Assembly: GCA_035371905.1 (NCBI GenBank)
Contig: DAORXQ010000011.1
Location: 1-32,735 of the forward strand
Direction of reading: 5' to 3'
DNA from: a bacterium
GTDB taxonomy: Bacteria; Ratteibacteria; UBA8468; B48-G9; JAFGKM01
Length of the DNA stretch: 32,735 nucleotides
This document shows, piece after piece, positions 31,008 through 32,735 of this stretch. Made by a program: the position numbers and the translations under genes. The notes beneath the pieces were generated by a model. It was not told the DNA's origin. It ran no database searches and saw only the letters and a program-made list of their open reading frames with translations. Position 1 is the stretch's first letter, and each line of letters begins with the position of its first letter.

Positions 31008-31967
31008 ATGCCTTCCTTAATATACACAATTTCTTTGAATTCAAGTATTGATTATTCTTTTTATTTAAGCAATATAATAGATGATGATGTTAACAGAATT
31101 GAAAAAACAAGAATTGATCCAGGTGGAAAGGGTATGAATATTTCAAGAATGTTAAGAAAACTTGGAGAAAAACCTATCACAATAACCTTTCTCAGTAAGA
31201 ATAATGGTAGACTGTATAAAAAACTACTTAAAAAAGAAAAAATTAAAATTGTACCTATTATGATAAAGGGTAATTTGAGAAATATTTATAATTTTATATC
31301 AGAAAAAAAAGTTTTAAGATTTAATGAAAAAGGACCTTTGATAACTAATAAAGAAATAAATAAATTTTGGGAGATTTTATTGAATTTAAATTTAAAAAAA
31401 GGAGATTTTGTTGTAATGTCAGGTAGTATCCCTCCTGGTATTAAAAACAACATTTATGCAGAGATTATAAAACGGGTAAAAAAATTTGAAGTTTTAACAA
31501 TAGTTGACGCTGATGGAGATGTTTTGAGAGAAAGTATAAAAGAAAAACCCTTTTTAATAAAACCAAATTTACAGGAAATTGAAAGATGTTTTGATACAAA
31601 GATTAAAAATTTTGAAACTTTAAAAAATATATGTATTTCTTTAATAAATTCCGATATTTCAATTGTACTTATTACTCTCGGTAAAGATGGTGCAATATTA
31701 TTTACAAAAGATAAACTTTTTTATTCAAAACCACCAGAAGTTGATTTTAAAAGTAGTATTGGATGTGGAGATGCTTTCTTATCCGGTTTCATATATAAAT
31801 TAAAAAGAAAAAAAACTTATGAAGAATGTCTAAAATTTGCTGTTGCCTGTGGTACAGCTAAAGTTGAAGAAGAAGGAACAAAAATGCCATCACTTTCAAG
31901 AATAAAAAAGGTTCTTAAATATGTAAGAATTTATGAAAATCCAGATTTTAATATAACTTTCCAGTAA
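31008..31967 (+). CDS. PfkB-family sugar kinase, 1-phosphofructokinase-like
   Basis: The 319-residue protein resembles the FruK/LacC branch of the ribokinase family. It begins LIYTISLNSSIDYSFYL and has the substrate-binding DPGGKGMNISRML, then VVMSGSIPPG, KPNLQEIE, LITLGKDGA and the catalytic GCGDAFLSGF. The GCGD segment replaces the usual GAGD but keeps the catalytic Asp. It likely phosphorylates fructose 1-phosphate, tagatose 6-phosphate or a similar sugar phosphate. No fructose PTS is present here, so the substrate is open. It follows rpsU by 2 bases and converges on the membrane gene with a 9-bp gap. Confidence 0.85.
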   Translation: MPSLIYTISLNSSIDYSFYLSNIIDDDVNRIEKTRIDPGGKGMNISRMLRKLGEKPITITFLSKNNGRLYKKLLKKEKIKIVPIMIKGNLRNIYNFISEKKVLRFNEKGPLITNKEINKFWEILLNLNLKKGDFVVMSGSIPPGIKNNIYAEIIKRVKKFEVLTIVDADGDVLRESIKEKPFLIKPNLQEIERCFDTKIKNFETLKNICISLINSDISIVLITLGKDGAILFTKDKLFYSKPPEVDFKSSIGCGDAFLSGFIYKLKRKKTYEECLKFAVACGTAKVEEEGTKMPSLSRIKKVLKYVRIYENPDFNITFQ

Positions 31968-31976
31968 ACTCTTCAC

Positions 31977-32735
31977 TTAATAATTTTTCTCTGTTAGTTT
32001 TCTTTTTGTTTCAAAGGTTAAAAAAATAAATCCACCTATTAAACTATTCAAAACAACAGTGGTAAGTACTAAAATAGAAAGAGCATAAGCATTCTGTTCA
32101 CCAATAAAATCAGAAAATAGAAAAATATAAGTAAATTCTCTAACTCCAAGTCCTCCTAAGGATGGAATTAAAGTAGATGTCCATATCAAAGGAATAAAAA
32201 CAAAAAAAAGTAGAACATTTAAATTACTTTTGATTATTGAAACTCCTATAAGATATTGAGAAAAAATTGAAAGAATCTGTAAAATAAAACTTATCAAAAT
32301 TGCTATTTTCAAGTTTTTACTGTTTTCTGTAAAATAAAAGTAAATTGAACTATAGAGATTTAGAAGTTTACGGTTTAAAAACTCGGGTATAAACTTTTTA
32401 ATTGGAGAATAAAAAAGTGAAGCAATTTTTCTTTTAGAAAAAAAGAAAAAAGCAAAAATTAAAAAAAACAGAAAAACAAAAATTATGTACTGAAATTTTT
32501 TTTCAATTCCTTTATAAAAAAATACAGAAATTGTTCCCATTATCATAATAGATAAAGCCCCTATATACCTATCAATTAAAACTGATATGCCACTTAAAAA
32601 TTTTTTTTCCTGCTCTTTCACAATATAAAAAATTTTTACGATATCGCCACCTGCTGATGTTGGAAGAAAATTATTAAAAAATAAACCTATCATTGTAAGT
32701 TTCCAAATCAAAAAATATGAAAGTTTTTTTTTGAA
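31977..32735 (-). CDS. Lysylphosphatidylglycerol synthase TM-region/flippase-like membrane protein (N-terminus cut off)
   Basis: The frame is open to the window edge, so the start lies outside; about 252 C-terminal residues are visible. FFNNFLPTSAGGDIVKIFYI is the signature of the UPF0104/LPG-synthase-TM family (AglD/MprF flippase-like). At least five further hydrophobic helices follow, including a late segment containing PSLGGLGVREF, another typical element. Members are multi-pass membrane proteins linked to lipid or polyisoprenoid-sugar handling. The specific substrate is unknown. Confidence 0.85.
   Translation of the reverse strand, partial: FKKKLSYFLIWKLTMIGLFFNNFLPTSAGGDIVKIFYIVKEQEKKFLSGISVLIDRYIGALSIMIMGTISVFFYKGIEKKFQYIIFVFLFFLIFAFFFFSKRKIASLFYSPIKKFIPEFLNRKLLNLYSSIYFYFTENSKNLKIAILISFILQILSIFSQYLIGVSIIKSNLNVLLFFVFIPLIWTSTLIPSLGGLGVREFTYIFLFSDFIGEQNAYALSILVLTTVVLNSLIGGFIFLTFETKRKLTEKNY

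Overview
The window is a strongly AT-rich (about 30% GC by eye), densely packed bacterial chromosome segment made almost entirely of core metabolic and translation genes, plus one insertion sequence. The genes suggest an uncultured, probably anaerobic and fermentative bacterium. It carries an acetate kinase/phosphotransacetylase pair, diaminopimelate-type lysine and peptidoglycan precursor genes (dapF, lysA), the MEP isoprenoid pathway (ispH), bacterial ribosomal proteins and IF3, and a Bacteroidetes-style GlmU-like protein. A DUF763 protein, a family found mostly in archaea, thermophiles and candidate phyla, lies at the left edge. I cannot assign a phylum from sequence alone.

Layout: (1) 1-1793 holds a partial DUF763 gene diverging from an alpha/beta hydrolase-acpS pair. 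(2) 1776-10292 is one 12-gene leftward transcription unit read dtd, a small conserved gene, a 57-codon membrane peptide, a TPR gene, plsC, ispH, rpsA, nagB, pta, a glmU-like gene, acpP, ackA. The first five junctions are all 4-bp ATGA overlaps. (3) dapF-comEC and a coiled-coil gene run rightward from a consensus promoter overlapping the dtd promoter. (4) infC-rpmI-rplT and a GGDEF gene run leftward; infC appears to use an AUC start codon. (5) apbE runs rightward and converges on argH-lysA. (6) topA-hisA-like-PLD runs rightward and converges on leuD-icd-purA. (7) PIG-L deacetylase, an RmlD-like reductase and a frame-disrupted Gfo/Idh oxidoreductase run rightward. (8) An IS110-family element (about 28395-29750) has an intact DEDD transposase and a structured upstream noncoding end that fits a bridge RNA. 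(9) pnp, a small zinc-ribbon gene, rpsU and a pfkB kinase run rightward and converge on a partial membrane flippase-like gene.

The genes fit central needs: acetate/acetyl-CoA interconversion and lipid start-up (ackA, pta, acpP, acpS, plsC), amino-sugar and sugar-phosphate handling (nagB, GlmU-like, PIG-L, pfkB), amino-acid and purine synthesis (dapF, lysA, argH, icd, purA, pnp) and translation (infC, rpmI, rplT, rpsA, rpsU, dtd). Every convergent junction is overlapping or only 9 bp apart, and I saw no intrinsic terminators. There is no gene-free stretch above 300 bases; the longest (29572-29816) is the IS noncoding end plus the pnp promoter region. No rRNA, tRNA or CRISPR was recognised.

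Points most worth a second look are the IS110 bridge-RNA candidate, the leaderless-looking divergent promoters, the AUC start of infC, the HisA-like protein with an internal insertion, the orphan LeuD/Icd pair and the frameshifted oxidoreductase.
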